Assembly: GCA_032718475.1 (NCBI GenBank)
Contig: JAUCBJ010003440.1
Coordinates: 1-36,714, forward strand
Length of the DNA stretch: 36,714 nt
Direction: 5' to 3'
Origin: Nemertoderma westbladi
Taxonomy: Eukaryota; Xenacoelomorpha; Nemertodermatida; Nemertodermatidae
In this document: positions 9,502-19,366 of the stretch, piece by piece
Layout: every line of letters starts with the position of its first letter
How positions within the stretch are numbered: position 1 is the stretch's first letter
Program-made: the position numbers and the translations under genes
The notes under the pieces: generated by a model
The model's input: only the letters and a program-made list of their open reading frames with translations
The model's database searches: none
What the model was told of the DNA's origin: nothing

Positions 9502-9740
9502 TGTGGGCGCGAGGAAACAGTTTGTTACCGGTACACAGAAATTCTTTATTCCAATTTTATTGTCCAATATTAGGCATATGTATATTACTGATTACCGTCG
9601 CACACACAGAATGAATTAATATACATTACATACATTACATTACATACATTACATATATATAATAGCATGCCAGTACGGTAGGATGTCAAAGGTCAAACTG
9701 CCTGTGTGAATGGTGTAATCAATATGAAATATATTAGGAA
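9502..9740 (-). repeat. Gypsy-1 5' LTR (outer edge approximate)
   Basis: The inner edge is set by the primer site; on the + strand the LTR begins TGTGGGCGCG at 9502. It contains a TACAT-rich microsatellite (about 9618-9657). LINE-A coding sequence begins at about 9736, so the outer edge must be near there. No second LTR survives for comparison. Confidence 0.5.
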
Positions 9741-11040
9741 TGACAATGAGGGTTACAGGCAGCTCGGGTGCTGGTTGTGGAACTTTCTCTCAAACAGGAA
9801 GCAACGAATAGTTCTGAACGGAGCGAGCTCAGCCTGGAAAGACATTATAAGTGGAGTTATTCAAAGTTCGGTGCTAGGACCTCTCCTTTTTATCATTCTG
9901 ATGAACGACATCGACCATAATACAACAAATAAAATAACTTCCTTTGCCGATGATACCAGGATGTCGGGTCCAGTTACATCATCAACCACGGATAATAAGA
10001 TCCAAGAAGATCTTGCCACGATATACGACTGGGCCGATAACAATGGCATGGAACTGCATTGCGATAAATTTGAGTGCCTGCGCTATACACCAACACAGAA
10101 CCCCAGCCTAGACCAGGGCGTAAACTACACGTTTATAAATAGAGACACTGGGGGTAATGAATCTGTAATAGTCAATGAAGATGTAAAGGACCTTGGAATC
10201 AACATGAGCCATACTGGCAATTTCAAGATCCACATTGAAAGCACATGTTGAGACGCTAAGCAACTATGTGGCTGGATTCTACGTGTTTTCACAGTACGCG
10301 ACCCGCTAACAATGAAAACACTGTTCACATCTTTAGTACAATCTAAACTCTACTACTGTTGTCAGCTGTGGTATCCGAACAATAATATACACGAGACTCA
10401 AAGAATAGAAGAAGTACAATGATCAGTCACGAGGAGAATCCAAGGAATGAACAAGCTTAACTACTGGGAACGCCTTAAGCAATTAAAGATAAACTCGCTG
10501 GAACGGCGCAGGGAACGCTACATCGTCATTTACGTATGGAAGATATTGGAAAACCTCGTTCCCAATTTATCAAACAAACCAATCACCCTGAAATCTAGTT
10601 CGTGATGGGGTACAAACTGCCAGATTCCAACCTTACTACAAAATTGCAGATCAAACGTCTACAATCTGCACGAGAATAGCTTGCTGGTTACTGGACCGCA
10701 ACTATTTAACTCATTGCCAAAGGAAATACGAGACCTGACTGGCTGCAGTCTCGAAATATTTAAACTAAAATTAGATACATATCTGAGCAACATTCCAGAC
10801 CAACTGGGCTGCCCGGGGTTACACACACAGCCTGCAGGAGCGTTCAGTGTTTTTTATCCGACATTTCTTTTTAAACAGAATTACAATCAGAATCAAATTA
10901 ACCTTTTTTAATTATAATATGTATTTTATTGTATTGTATATTTTATTTGCTCGCTCGTCGAGTTCTCCATGGTAGAGCTGATTTTCACTTCTAATGAATA
11001 CCTAAAACCATTTCAATAAACAATAAATAAACAATTTGAA
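9736..11040 (+). pseudogene. CR1-like LINE (LINE-A), reverse transcriptase and 3' end
   Basis: Starts within reverse transcriptase at WLWNFLSNRKQRIVLNG (about 9770-9825). It continues through GVIQSSVLGPLLFI (consensus PQGSVLGP; PQG has decayed to IQS) and the catalytic FADD (about 9940-9955), then EDVKDLGI, SKLYYCCQLWYP, LERRRERY, and GPQLFNSLPKEIRDLTG (about 10690-10745) near the C-terminus. In-frame stops occur at about 10249, 10420 and 10603. The 3' end has AATAAACAATAAATAAAC (about 11010-11035), the kind of short A-rich tail CR1 elements carry. The fingers half of the domain is missing, lost with the Gypsy-1 region. Confidence 0.75.
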
Positions 11041-11156
11041 ATAATTTCGAGATTTCCATGTATAAATTCGAAACTCATGACACGCTATATAATGTTATAT
11101 ATGCTTATAATGTTTATTACTTTTCAAAGTAGCATAATACCTATTGATATATACAT

Positions 11157-13720
11157 TTATACAATCATATCCACCAAAGGCTGTGGTTCCAGAGGCTGGA
11201 ATATTAACTTTCCATTTCGAGTAGCCATCGTGCCATAGAGACCATTACGAATAATAATAGATCTTAACGTTTTCTGACTGCTAGAATCACTTCTAGATTC
11301 AACAACGAGACTCAATTTTTTAAGAGAATTTGAAGACCAAACCCCGCAATCATCAGAGCAGTTAGCTCTTAATCCCAGGGTTTTCCGATTAATATTATTT
11401 TCATTATTAATAATAAAGAAAACATTGTTTTTGATACCAGAAGGAACACTGTCATATACAGTTCTGGTAAATGTATTATCCAGTACTTTTAAAATTTCAT
11501 CAATTTTCATAAAACAATCTGGTATGGGCAATGCCTCAATAACTTCTGTTGGTGCTTTAACCCTATTACCACTGGGGGGGGGGGGGGCGAATCGGCCCCT
11601 TCCTAGTTTTTAGTTGCTGTAACTATGCAACTACATTACGTACCGGCCCAATTTTTTGTGAGAATTAGCCAAATTTAATGCCGCATCTTTTGCAAAAAAC
11701 GCCGTTGCAATTGGATTTCTACTTTTCGATGTGGGTGCCACCTCAAAATTTGGTCTCCAGCACCAAATGTTTTGAAAATTTCGAATTTTACAAAGTCATT
11801 CGTGATTTAGTAATTATTTATGTTTGGGCTATTTTTATTTATTTTTATTGGTTTGGATCACTCTAATGCTCTATACAAGTATGTAAGTGTAGTGGTACGT
11901 CATTTTTGGAGCACCAAATTTAGGGCGTGGTCAAAATTACTTTATTCAGAAAATTTACTAAAGTTCTGATTTCGAAGCATTTTTATTGGTTTTCTGGAGC
12001 GCTGAATCGATTAAAAGTAGTATAGAAGCCTGAAGACTTAGTGGTTCGCCATTTTTGGTGCACCAAAATTAGGGCTTGGCACTTCAAATTTTGAAAAATA
12101 CGAGATTCGGAAAATACACTAAAGTTTTGATTTGCGAAGCATTTTTATAGGTTTTCTGGAGCGCTGAATCGATTGAAAGTAATATAGAAGCCTCAAATCC
12201 TTTGTGTACGTAATTTTCGGTGCACCAAAATTAGGGCGTGGCACTTCAAATTTTCAAAATTACTTTATCCGGAAAAAACACTAAAGTTTTGATTTCAAAA
12301 AATGGCTAACTTCTAAGTCTTCAGGCTTCTATATTACTTTCAATCGATTCAGCGGTCTGGAAAACCTATATAAATTCGTTAAAATTTCAATTTTGGTTTA
12401 TTTTCCGAATCTCGTATTTTTCAAAAATTTGAAGTGCCACGCCCTAATTTTGGTGCACCAAAAATGGCGAACCACTCAGTCTTCAGGCTTCTATATTACT
12501 TTCAATCGATTCAGCGGCCCAGAAAACCCATAAAGATGCGTTGAAATAAAAAAATTAGGGGCATTTTCTGAATATCTAATTTTTCAAAATTTGAAGTGCC
12601 ACGCCCACTTCTTAGGTGCACGAAAAATAGCATCCACTTCAATTTTTGGCAGTGGAATATAATCACATTCGATTCAGCGTCTTGAAAAACCTACTAAATC
12701 TAGCCAACACTGCCACACTATTAGTTTTTAGAAAACGAAAAATTTTGTAATTTTGTCCTGGGACTACTTTTATTTTTCATCAAAATTATGAGTCCCTGCT
12801 TATGAAATTTTAACTTTTTAAGGTTTGGTAGTGTTCATCTATAGTTGTTTCACCAACAGCCCAAATTTTGTAGGATTTCATTGGACGACTACAAAAATAT
12901 AGTGGGGGGCCGAATCGGCCCCCCCCAGTGGTGCTAATGGTCAAAACACCCCAGTGGTAATAGGGTTAACAGGAGCTCTACAGTAGTATGCTATTGTCTA
13001 TATGCTATTGTCTTCAACAATAGATTCATCCTTCAAAGGAGTAGAGGTAAGTAATGGTACTGGCTGCTCTACTTCGATGTCAAAGTCCAACTTTCTTTTA
13101 CATTTGTCACGGCAAGGTATATTACTAGTTGGAGAGTCAGATACAATTACTGGGGAGTTTTGTGAATGAACTTGTAGTTGTAATAAGGGAACGAAATGGT
13201 TAGGTGTCCAAGTGGTGCTGGATTCCATACCACAATATATATATATATAGGAAATGATGGACAAGAACTAGATTTTACCATACCATAAGGCCGTGGCTTA
13301 AATGTTCTGTTCAGAATACGATTGCATGCATCCGTAAGACCATTGACAGGTGGATAAACAGAGTCAATAGGAATCCCTATTACAGATGCAGCTCCACAAA
13401 ACTTCCACGCTGAAGAAAATGCTCTGATTCTTGAACAGTCAAGAGATGATTTTGAATAATCTGGGGAGACTTTATCTAGATCCACATATGATGATGTGTT
13501 CTGCTCCTTATAATAATCAGCATGCTTAATCATCTCTTAACAAGTTCGATAACGTAGCTCTACAGCACATCCTTTATTGCCTGTTAATGCAACTGACAGT
13601 GCTGAAAAAAAATTACGAATCACCTGTTACAACTACTGGACATAAATGTGTACTTCCTTTCCCATACGTATGCAATAAATGTTGGGTTAACATATCGATA
13701 TCGTGAAAATTCCTGTTGAA
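11157..13720 (-). pseudogene. OTU-like domain gene relic, interrupted by TTAA element E1
   Basis: Right to left: about 13720-13600 reads LLHTYGKGSTHLCPVVVTGD, then the place where an OTU protease has its D-G-x-C active site. Here a stop codon (TAA, about 13610) falls in that motif, just before FFFSALSVALTGN. Next come VELRYRTC, another stop (about 13540), EMIKHADYY, WKFCGAASVIGIPIDSVYP (about 13400) and, after frame change, WTPNHFVPLL (about 13190). These fit OTU-type domains found in vertnin-like and transposon-associated animal proteins. E1 then interrupts (11561-12965). A 3' piece with LYGTMATRNGKLIF ends at 11157. The assignment of 11157-11556 to the same gene rests on strand and position only. 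Confidence 0.45.
11561..12965. mobile_element. TTAA element E1, non-autonomous, piggyBac-like ends, internal foldback
   Basis: Flanked by TTAA at 11557-11560 and 12966-12969. Both ends read CCCTATTACCACTGGGG inward, a terminal inverted repeat of about 17 bp followed by G tracts and a CGAATCGGCCCC motif. Elements starting CCC at TTAA are typical of piggyBac. There is no transposase; the interior is non-coding. Units of roughly 140 bp with GGTTTTCTGGAGCGCTGAAT and TTGGTGCACCAAAATTAGGG appear twice in one orientation (about 11989-12115 and 12150-12250) and twice inverted (about 12318-12366 and 12401-12538). This would let the middle fold back on itself. Confidence 0.75.
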
Positions 13721-14039
13721 ATAGGCCATACAAGAAGGAACAATGAAGTCTTTGTTTCGTATTAAAATCAAATCCACTGAGACTGCTTTTTATAAGTAAG
13801 TTAATCCTTCAAGAGATGAGCTATATATGCGATCTATAGATTGGCCATAATTTATATTTCCTGTATTGTTGCATATACATCAGGCACAGTGGTAATCTTG
13901 TGGGGCCAATTCCAATGTACCTCAGTCTTCTTTAGTGAGTCTCTCACACTTTATATGGAACCAAAATTGGCATGAGCCACAATAAACAGTATTAGATTGA
14001 CAGTTTTGATTACAAATTCCAGATGGGTTAAGTTTGTTA

Positions 14040-14108
14040 AATAAATAAATATAGACATAGACAAAGGAATATATTATATTCCTTTGTCTATGTCTATATT
14101 TATTTATT
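14040..14108. repeat. Near-perfect 69-bp palindrome, copy 1
   Basis: Arms of 33 bp (14040-14072 and 14076-14108) around a 3-base centre ATT. The arms contain TATAGACATAGACAAAGGAA. An identical copy lies 99 bp downstream at 14139-14207. Confidence 0.85.
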
Positions 14109-14138
14109 ATATAAATATGTAAATATAGTAAAATAAAT

Positions 14139-14207
14139 AATAAATAAATATAGACATAGACAAAGGAATATATTATATTCCTTTGTCTATGTCTATATTT
14201 ATTTATT
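14139..14207. repeat. Near-perfect 69-bp palindrome, copy 2
   Basis: Same sequence as 14040-14108, separated from it by 30 AT-rich bases. The pair forms a direct repeat with period 99 whose unit is itself a palindrome, so each strand could extrude two hairpins, or the copies could pair with each other. Confidence 0.85.
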
Positions 14208-14607
14208 ATATTTATTATTTATATAACAGTATAATATCATAGGGCCTACGATAGGCCTATATATATATTAGCTTATGGGCTCAACCGAATAATATTCAGA
14301 TACGGATTCTGAAATGTTAAAAACATTCACATCGGATCCTGCTATATTTCACATTCCATTGAGCTCTAGCCTATATTTATCTCAAATATATATAGACATA
14401 CCTACAGTGCATACAGTAAATTAGTTACCATATACCGGTACGGTAGTTTGAATTAGTATTAGTATTCTTGTATTAATAAGCCTTGAATATTTAGTATAGT
14501 GTTATTTAATAAACGGAACAAGCAATCCTGCTTGAAATTCATTGTGAAACAGGGCATGGTGTGGTAGAGATCGTATGCTGCATTATATTACATATATATT
14601 AAATATA

Positions 14608-14715
14608 TTAAGAATGCTGTGCCGGCTTGTGGACAAAATTTCGAAGCCACAACTCCCTATCATCACCCATGACATTTGCTAGATCATCCGCATCTTCAAG
14701 GCCAGTGTCCTTTAA
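14608..14715 (-). mobile_element. LINE-B copy 2, 3' end (left of E2)
   Basis: Strong match to 7387-7495: the terminal word TTAAGAATGCTGTGCCGGC, then ACAACTCCCTATC, CATGACATTTGCTAGATCATC and GGCCAGTGTCC. It breaks at TTAA (14712-14715), where E2 begins. The LINE sequence resumes at 20424. Confidence 0.85.
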
Positions 14716-14917
14716 CCCTATTAGTACCGGGCTATAAAATGTTGTACAAATACCGGGGGGGGGGGGGGGGGGGGGCGGTCATATCTAAAATCTACAAATT
14801 TTTACGAAAACGTCTCTGATTTTTTATTTGTACATAGGTATCACTAGTCTGGCTCTGACCGAAAAACGACGAAATGTACTGGGGTGGTTATATTGCAGCA
14901 CCAAAATTACAAGTAGT

Positions 14918-15150
14918 TGTAGCAACTTACAATATCGTTAAAACATATTAATTTGATTCTCAGTAAGTTGTTATATTAATATGGTCAGCGCTGTCAGATA
15001 AGCTGATTATCCTGGTGTTGTTGTTATGTTGCTAAGCAACATACCAATCTCACTATGTACTAACAGCTGTAGTCCTAATCTCAGCTATATGGGGAGGTGA
15101 GATAGGTCCTACTATTTAGAGTATTGTCCAGTAATTGTGACTCCGCCACA
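14918..15150 (-). repeat. Gypsy-2 3' LTR
   Basis: 233 bp, TG...CA ends; 231 of 233 positions match the other LTR. On the - strand it begins TGTGGCGGAGTC. Its outer neighbour is the TAGT duplication at 14914-14917. Confidence 0.9.
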
Positions 15151-15175
15151 TGACCCCCCCCCCCCCCCCAGACTC
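15151..15175 (-). other. Gypsy-2 polypurine tract
   Basis: On the - strand GAGTCTG then a run of 16 G (15169-15154) and TCA lead directly into the 3' LTR. This is the expected place for the plus-strand primer, unusually made almost only of G. Confidence 0.7.
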
Positions 15176-15183
15176 GAAATAGT

Positions 15184-18100
15184 TTACAAATAGTCCGGCG
15201 GGTGGATTGTTCGTCCTGACCGAGTTTGTGTGGGCGCTAAGGGTGGGCTCTGTGATGGGACAATTTTATTCGGAGCCGCTGGTTGTATGGGAACCGGAAT
15301 AGGGTTAGGTGGTCGACCACGGCGCCATGGATGGGCAAGGGTGACAGGTTTAGTTATGTCAAGATGTGCTGGTTTCAGTCGGTCGACCGAAACTGTTTCG
15401 GTACGACCCCCCATCTCAATCTTGAACGTTTTTGTTCTAGTTTCGAGAACCCTGTAGGGGCCCGCATAGGGCCGTTCTAGCGGTGTCTGGTGGGCATCGT
15501 GTCGGATGAAGACGTAGGTGGCGTTCTGTAGGCCCGGGGGAACTGACGACGAAGTCAAACCATGGCGTGATGTGGGAACCGGAACAAAACGCCCAACCAC
15601 TTGACGAAGTTGGGGAAGTATTGTTGATGGGGTGTGTTGGGTTTCTATAGACGGTGGTAGGAACTCTCCCGGGACAGTGAGCGGAGCACCATAAACGAGC
15701 TCGGCGGATGAGGTTCCTAAGTCGTCCTTGGGTGCTGTCCGGATTCCGAGAAGCACCCATGGTAATGCGTCTACCCTATCAGGGTTGTCGAGAGAGGCTC
15801 GAAGGGCAGACTTGAGATGACGGTGAAACCGTTCTACCAGTCCATTCGCCTGTGGGTGATACGCGGTGGTGCGGTGTAGTTGGGTGCCCAGCAGCTTGTT
15901 GATGGCCGACCAGAGGTGGGAGGTGAATTGTGAACCCCGGTCCGATGAGAGATCGGCTGGAACACCGAATCGGGCGATCCATGTCGAAATGAGTGCACGT
16001 GCACAGCTCTCTGTGGAAGTTTCGCTGAGGGGTACAGCCTCTGGCCACCGAGTGAAGCGGTCCACAATCGTCAGCAGGTGGGTGAAACCATGTGATGGTG
16101 GTAGAGGACCAACGAGATCAACATGTATGTGGTCGAATCGGCGGTGAGGGGTTGCGAAGGTGCCGAGGGGTGCACGTATGTTGCGTTGCACCTTGGAGGT
16201 CTGGCACGGGATGCAGGTCTTAACCCAGTCTCCTACTTCTTTGCGGAGGCCGTGCCAGACAAACATATCAGCAATGATTGTCTTGGTTGCGCAAGCCCCA
16301 GGGTGTGACAGACTGTGGATGGTGTTGAATACACGTCGTCGCCAGGCCTTGGGAACGACTGGGCGAGGGTGGCCGAGGGAGGTGTCGCATAGTAGTGTGG
16401 CACCTGATGGGCCAAGTGAGACGTCCTCCAGCTGAAGGCCGGAAACAGCCGTGCGGTACATGGCCATCTCTGTGTCGACAAGTTGAGCGTCCGCCATGGC
16501 CCTGTAGTCGAGCCCAGGAAGCAAGTTGCATATGGTGTTGGTATTAGTCCTGGAGAGTGCATCTGCCACACAGTTGTCTTTACCAGCAATGTGTTGGATA
16601 TCTGTGGTAAACTCCGAGATGTAGGAGAGGTGACGCTGCTGTCTATTGGACCATGGGTCACTGATCTTTGCGAGCGCAAAAGTTAGTGGTTTGTGGTCAG
16701 TGTACGCGGTGAAGGGCCAACCTTCCAGGAAGTACCGGAAGTGGCGGACTGCTAGGTACAGCGCAAGCAGCTCCCGGTCGAATGCACTATATTTGACTTC
16801 CGGGGGACGTAGTTGGCGGCTAAAGAACGCAAGGGGGCGCCATGAGTTACCGATGAGTTGTTCTAGAACAGCACCCACTGCTGTACCTGATGCGTCCACT
16901 GTGAGTGCTGTGTGGGCGTTGGTGTTGGGATGAGTTAACATCGTCGCATTGGCGAGGGCATCCTTTGCAATCTGGAAAGCATGATCCATGTTGGGAGTCC
17001 AGTTTAGTGTTTTGGGTTTCCCCGCCAGGGCCGCATATAGGGGTTGCATGATGTCAGCAGCGGAGGGGACGAACCGATGGTAAAAGTTTACCATCCCCAC
17101 AAACTCCTGTAGGCCTTTCACCGTGGTTGGCTGTGTAAACTCCTGGATGGTGGCGACCTTGTCGGGGAGCAGAACGGCACCGTGAGTTGAAATACGGTGG
17201 CCAAGGAAGTCGATTGTTTCACGACCAAACTGACATTTTGCCAGGTTGATAACAAGGCCTTGGTGTTGAAGGCGCATGAAGAGCTGATGGAGGTGTTCAC
17301 GGTGCTCCGACTTGGACCGACTTGCAACGAGAATGTCATCGAGGTAAACAAATATGAAGACGAGTCCCTGGCACACCGTGTCCATCAGTCTCTGGAAGGC
17401 CTGGGCTGCGTTCTTCAGCCCGAACGGCATCCGAAGGAACTCGAACAGTCTGAACGGGGTGATGACCGCAGTCTTGGCGATGTCGGCTTCTGTGACAGGG
17501 ATCTGGTGGTAGCCGCGCACCAGATCGATCTTCGAGAAGATCTTTGCACCTGCCAGTCGGGAGGAGAAGTCCTGGATGTGGGGAATGGGGTATCGGTCCG
17601 GAGTTGTGGCGTCGTTAAGTCGTCGGTAGTCGCCACACGGCCGCCAACCGCCCGAGGGTTTGGGGGCCATGTGGAGGGGCGACGCCCAGGGACTGTTGGA
17701 CCGGCGGATGATCCCCATCTCTTCCATTTTGCGGAACTCCTCCCTCGCGATTTACAGTTTATCTGGAGGTAGGCGACGGGCGTGGGCGTGCACGGGAGGT
17801 CCCTGCGTGGGGATGTAGTGCTCCACGCCGTGTTTCGCGGTCGGGTCAGAAAACCGTGGTACTGTAATGTCAGGATATTCGGCAAGTATCTGGGCGAACT
17901 CGTCATTGGAGGCAGCTATAGAACTAAGGTGGAGGGCGTGGCCCCGGGTCTGTCCACATGGGATCGAGATCCAAGTTTCGGCATCGACCAGACGGCAGCC
18001 TCTCAAGTCGACCAACAGGTTGTTGGCCCGGAGAAAGTCGGCTCCGAGGAGAGGCTGGGCGACATCAGCTGTAAGAAACTTCCACTCGAATCGTCGAGTG

Positions 18101-18337
18101 TGGAAGTTGAGTTTAACTTTGCGACCACCGTAAGTGTGGATAAAAGTTTTATTGGCAGCGAGGAGGGGAGGACCGCTCTGTCCCGAGCGCACCTCACGAG
18201 TTGTCGCCGGAATGACGCTGACCTCGGCCCCAGTATCCACCAAGAAGCGTTGCCCGGAATCGCGGTCCCAGGCAAATAGTAGCAGATCGGGGTGGCCGGC
18301 CGTGGTAACTGCGATTAACGGCCGGCCAGGGCGTTTC
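15184..18337 (-). pseudogene. Gypsy-2 pol: protease, RT, RNase H, integrase; one nonsense codon
   Basis: The frame opens in the gag overlap and is entered by -1 frameshifting. Protease: FLVDTGAEVSVIPA (about 18250-18200), then LLGADFL. A single TAA (17754-17752) separates it from the remainder. Counting from Met at 17727: RT with Asp 68, MPFGLKNA (100-107) and YLDD (128-131); RNase H with TVDASG (D278), FDRE (E319) and YTDHKP (D344); integrase zinc finger H471, H475, C505, C508; integrase core D537, D596, E632; a C-terminal GPYRVLE module before a Pro-rich end. All catalytic residues are kept. Apart from the stop it looks complete. The stop could be a recent mutation or a sequencing error. 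Confidence 0.9.
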
Positions 18338-18339
18338 CC
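18293..18339 (-). promoter_or_regulatory. -1 ribosomal frameshift signal between gag and pol of Gypsy-2
   Basis: On the - strand, in the gag frame, the heptamer G GGA AAC (18339-18333) matches the X XXY YYZ slippery rule. After a 4-base spacer comes a perfect 11-bp hairpin: TGGCCGGCCGT (18328-18318), a 14-base loop, ACGGCCGGCCA (18303-18293). The gag stop TAA (18317-18315) is inside the loop. The -1 frame is open from the slippery site straight into protease. Heptamer, spacer, stem and frame relation are all seen; activity is inferred. Confidence 0.8.
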
Positions 18340-19036
18340 TGGAAATTACAGGGTGGTCGACACTTCTTGGCTTTTGACCCAAACCTCTGGTGAAAGTAAC
18401 ACCAGTCAGAGTTGGAGTTCAACGAGTTTGGAATGGGGTTTGGCGGCGCAGTTCTTCGGCTCAGTTCGGTGTAGGAAGGCTTCGGTTTGAGGACGGCATT
18501 GGTACTGACTGCGTGGACTGAGTCCTGCCCCGCGGCTTCCCACAAGGCATCAGCCCGCTCACCGACCTTGTCTAGGTTGCTGAAGTCTTCCTCCGCAAGT
18601 TGGAGGCGGATGGCTGTGGGCATTTGGCGGAGAAACGCCTCTTCGAAAAGGAGGCACGAATGGTCATCACCGAGCAGTGCCTGCATTTCATCCAGGAGGT
18701 GCGATGGACGGCGGTCGCCGAGTCCGTTTAGGTCCCAGAGCCTTGCGGCACGGTCGCGCCGTGAGAGGCCGTATGTTTTAATGAGTTTCGCCTTTAGGGA
18801 GTTATATTTATCTCCGGCTGGAGGATCTCATCGTATTACTAATACGATGAGACTATTAGGTTGAGGAGCCGGCTGGCGGTGTCTTGGTCCAAAGCACCCA
18901 CGACGTAGTAGTACTTCGTTTCATCCGCTATGATACTACGGATATTAAATTGTGCCTCGGCCTGGGCGAACCATACCTCAGGCTAGGAAGTCCAGAAGGA
19001 GGGAAGTTTCAGGGAGACTGCGTTCGCTTCAACCAT
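18315..19036 (-). pseudogene. Gypsy-2 gag, with a nonsense codon and a palindromic insertion
   Basis: Starts at ATG 19036-19034 (MVEANAVSLKLPSF), about 100 bases after the primer site. EVWFAQAEAQF (about 18975-18945) is the CsRn1-type capsid motif. A TAG stop (18985-18983) lies just before it. Capsid sequence continues to about 18852, where a 25-base palindrome (18851-18827) disrupts the frame. It then reads on as SLKAKLIKTYGLSRRDRAA and LLDEMQALLG to the nucleocapsid motif CYFHQRFGSKAKKCRPPC (about 18395-18345). This is an intact C-x2-H-x9-C-x3-C. The stop at 18317-18315 follows the frameshift site. Confidence 0.8.
18827..18851. repeat. 25-bp perfect palindrome inserted in Gypsy-2 gag
   Basis: Arms CTCATCGTATTA (18827-18838) and TAATACGATGAG (18840-18851) around one central C. 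The gag frame fits on both sides only if roughly 26 bases here are left out. It is therefore additional DNA, not ordinary divergence. Origin unknown. Confidence 0.75.
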
Positions 19037-19115
19037 GGTTGTTGATTTGGTTGAGAAAGTTCGTTAGTGATTCGGTCGCATCGGTTCTTTTGGGGTTTTC
19101 TCAAAAATTCGTTTT

Positions 19116-19133
19116 GAGACGCCGGGTCACCAA
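19116..19133 (-). other. Gypsy-2 primer-binding site, tRNA-Trp-like
   Basis: Directly after the 5' LTR (- strand) comes T then TGGTGACCCGGCG. The first nine bases complement the 3' end GGGTCACCA of a tRNA such as tRNA-Trp. Confidence 0.65.
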
Positions 19134-19366
19134 TGTAGCAACTTACAATATCGTTAAAACATATTAATTTGATTCTCAGTAAGTTGTTATATTAATACGG
19201 CCAGCGCTGTCAGATAAGCTGATTATCCTGGTGTTGTTGTTATGTTGCTAAGCAACATACCAATCTCACTATGTACTAACAGCTGTAGTCCTAATCTCAG
19301 CTATATGGGGAGGTGAGATAGGTCCTACTATTTAGAGTATTGTCCAGTAATTGTGACTCCGCCACA
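19134..19366 (-). repeat. Gypsy-2 5' LTR
   Basis: 233 bp, the partner of 14918-15150. Followed outward by the TAGT duplication at 19367-19370 and then by E2 sequence. Confidence 0.9.

Larger units (their letters stand above)
5380..9740 (-). mobile_element. Gypsy-1: 3'-deleted CsRn1-like LTR retrotransposon
   Basis: Read right to left: a probable 5' LTR (9502 to about 9740), a primer-binding site TGGTGACCC next to it, gag, protease and the first part of reverse transcriptase. The element then stops at about 5380-5400, before the catalytic YxDD motif, fused to LINE-A. RNase H, integrase and the 3' LTR are absent. The gag Cys-His motif (C-x2-H-x9-C-x3) and the tRNA-Trp-like primer site are features known from the CsRn1 clade. 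Gag is split by LINE-B at 7359-9014. Lying between two parts of LINE-A, it probably inserted into LINE-A, and a later deletion removed its 3' half with the LINE-A middle. The outer LTR edge near 9740 is an estimate. Confidence 0.7.
13721..14607. other. Gene-free AT-rich stretch with twin palindromes
   Basis: Weak similarity to coding sequence of the OTU-like relic may extend to about 13790. Beyond that I see no gene. The two palindromes at 14040-14207 are listed separately. Confidence 0.5.
14918..19366 (-). mobile_element. Gypsy-2: complete CsRn1-like LTR retrotransposon, 4449 bp
   Basis: Two 233-bp LTRs (14918-15150 and 19134-19366) start TGTAGCAAC and end GCCACA on the + strand. A 4-bp duplication TAGT flanks them (14914-14917 and 19367-19370). 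The LTRs differ at two positions only (TATGGTC against TACGGCC), so insertion is recent. On the - strand the order is LTR, primer site, gag, -1 frameshift signal, protease-RT-RNase H-integrase, polypurine tract, LTR. Coding lesions: a stop early in gag, a palindromic insertion that shifts gag, and one stop between protease and reverse transcriptase. The gag motif C-x2-H-x9-C-x3-C and tRNA-Trp-like primer site place it with CsRn1. Confidence 0.9.

Noticed and set aside
15866-18864. Several + strand frames of 60-190 codons across Gypsy-2
   Set aside because: Shadows of the GC-rich - strand pol and gag; no recognisable domains.
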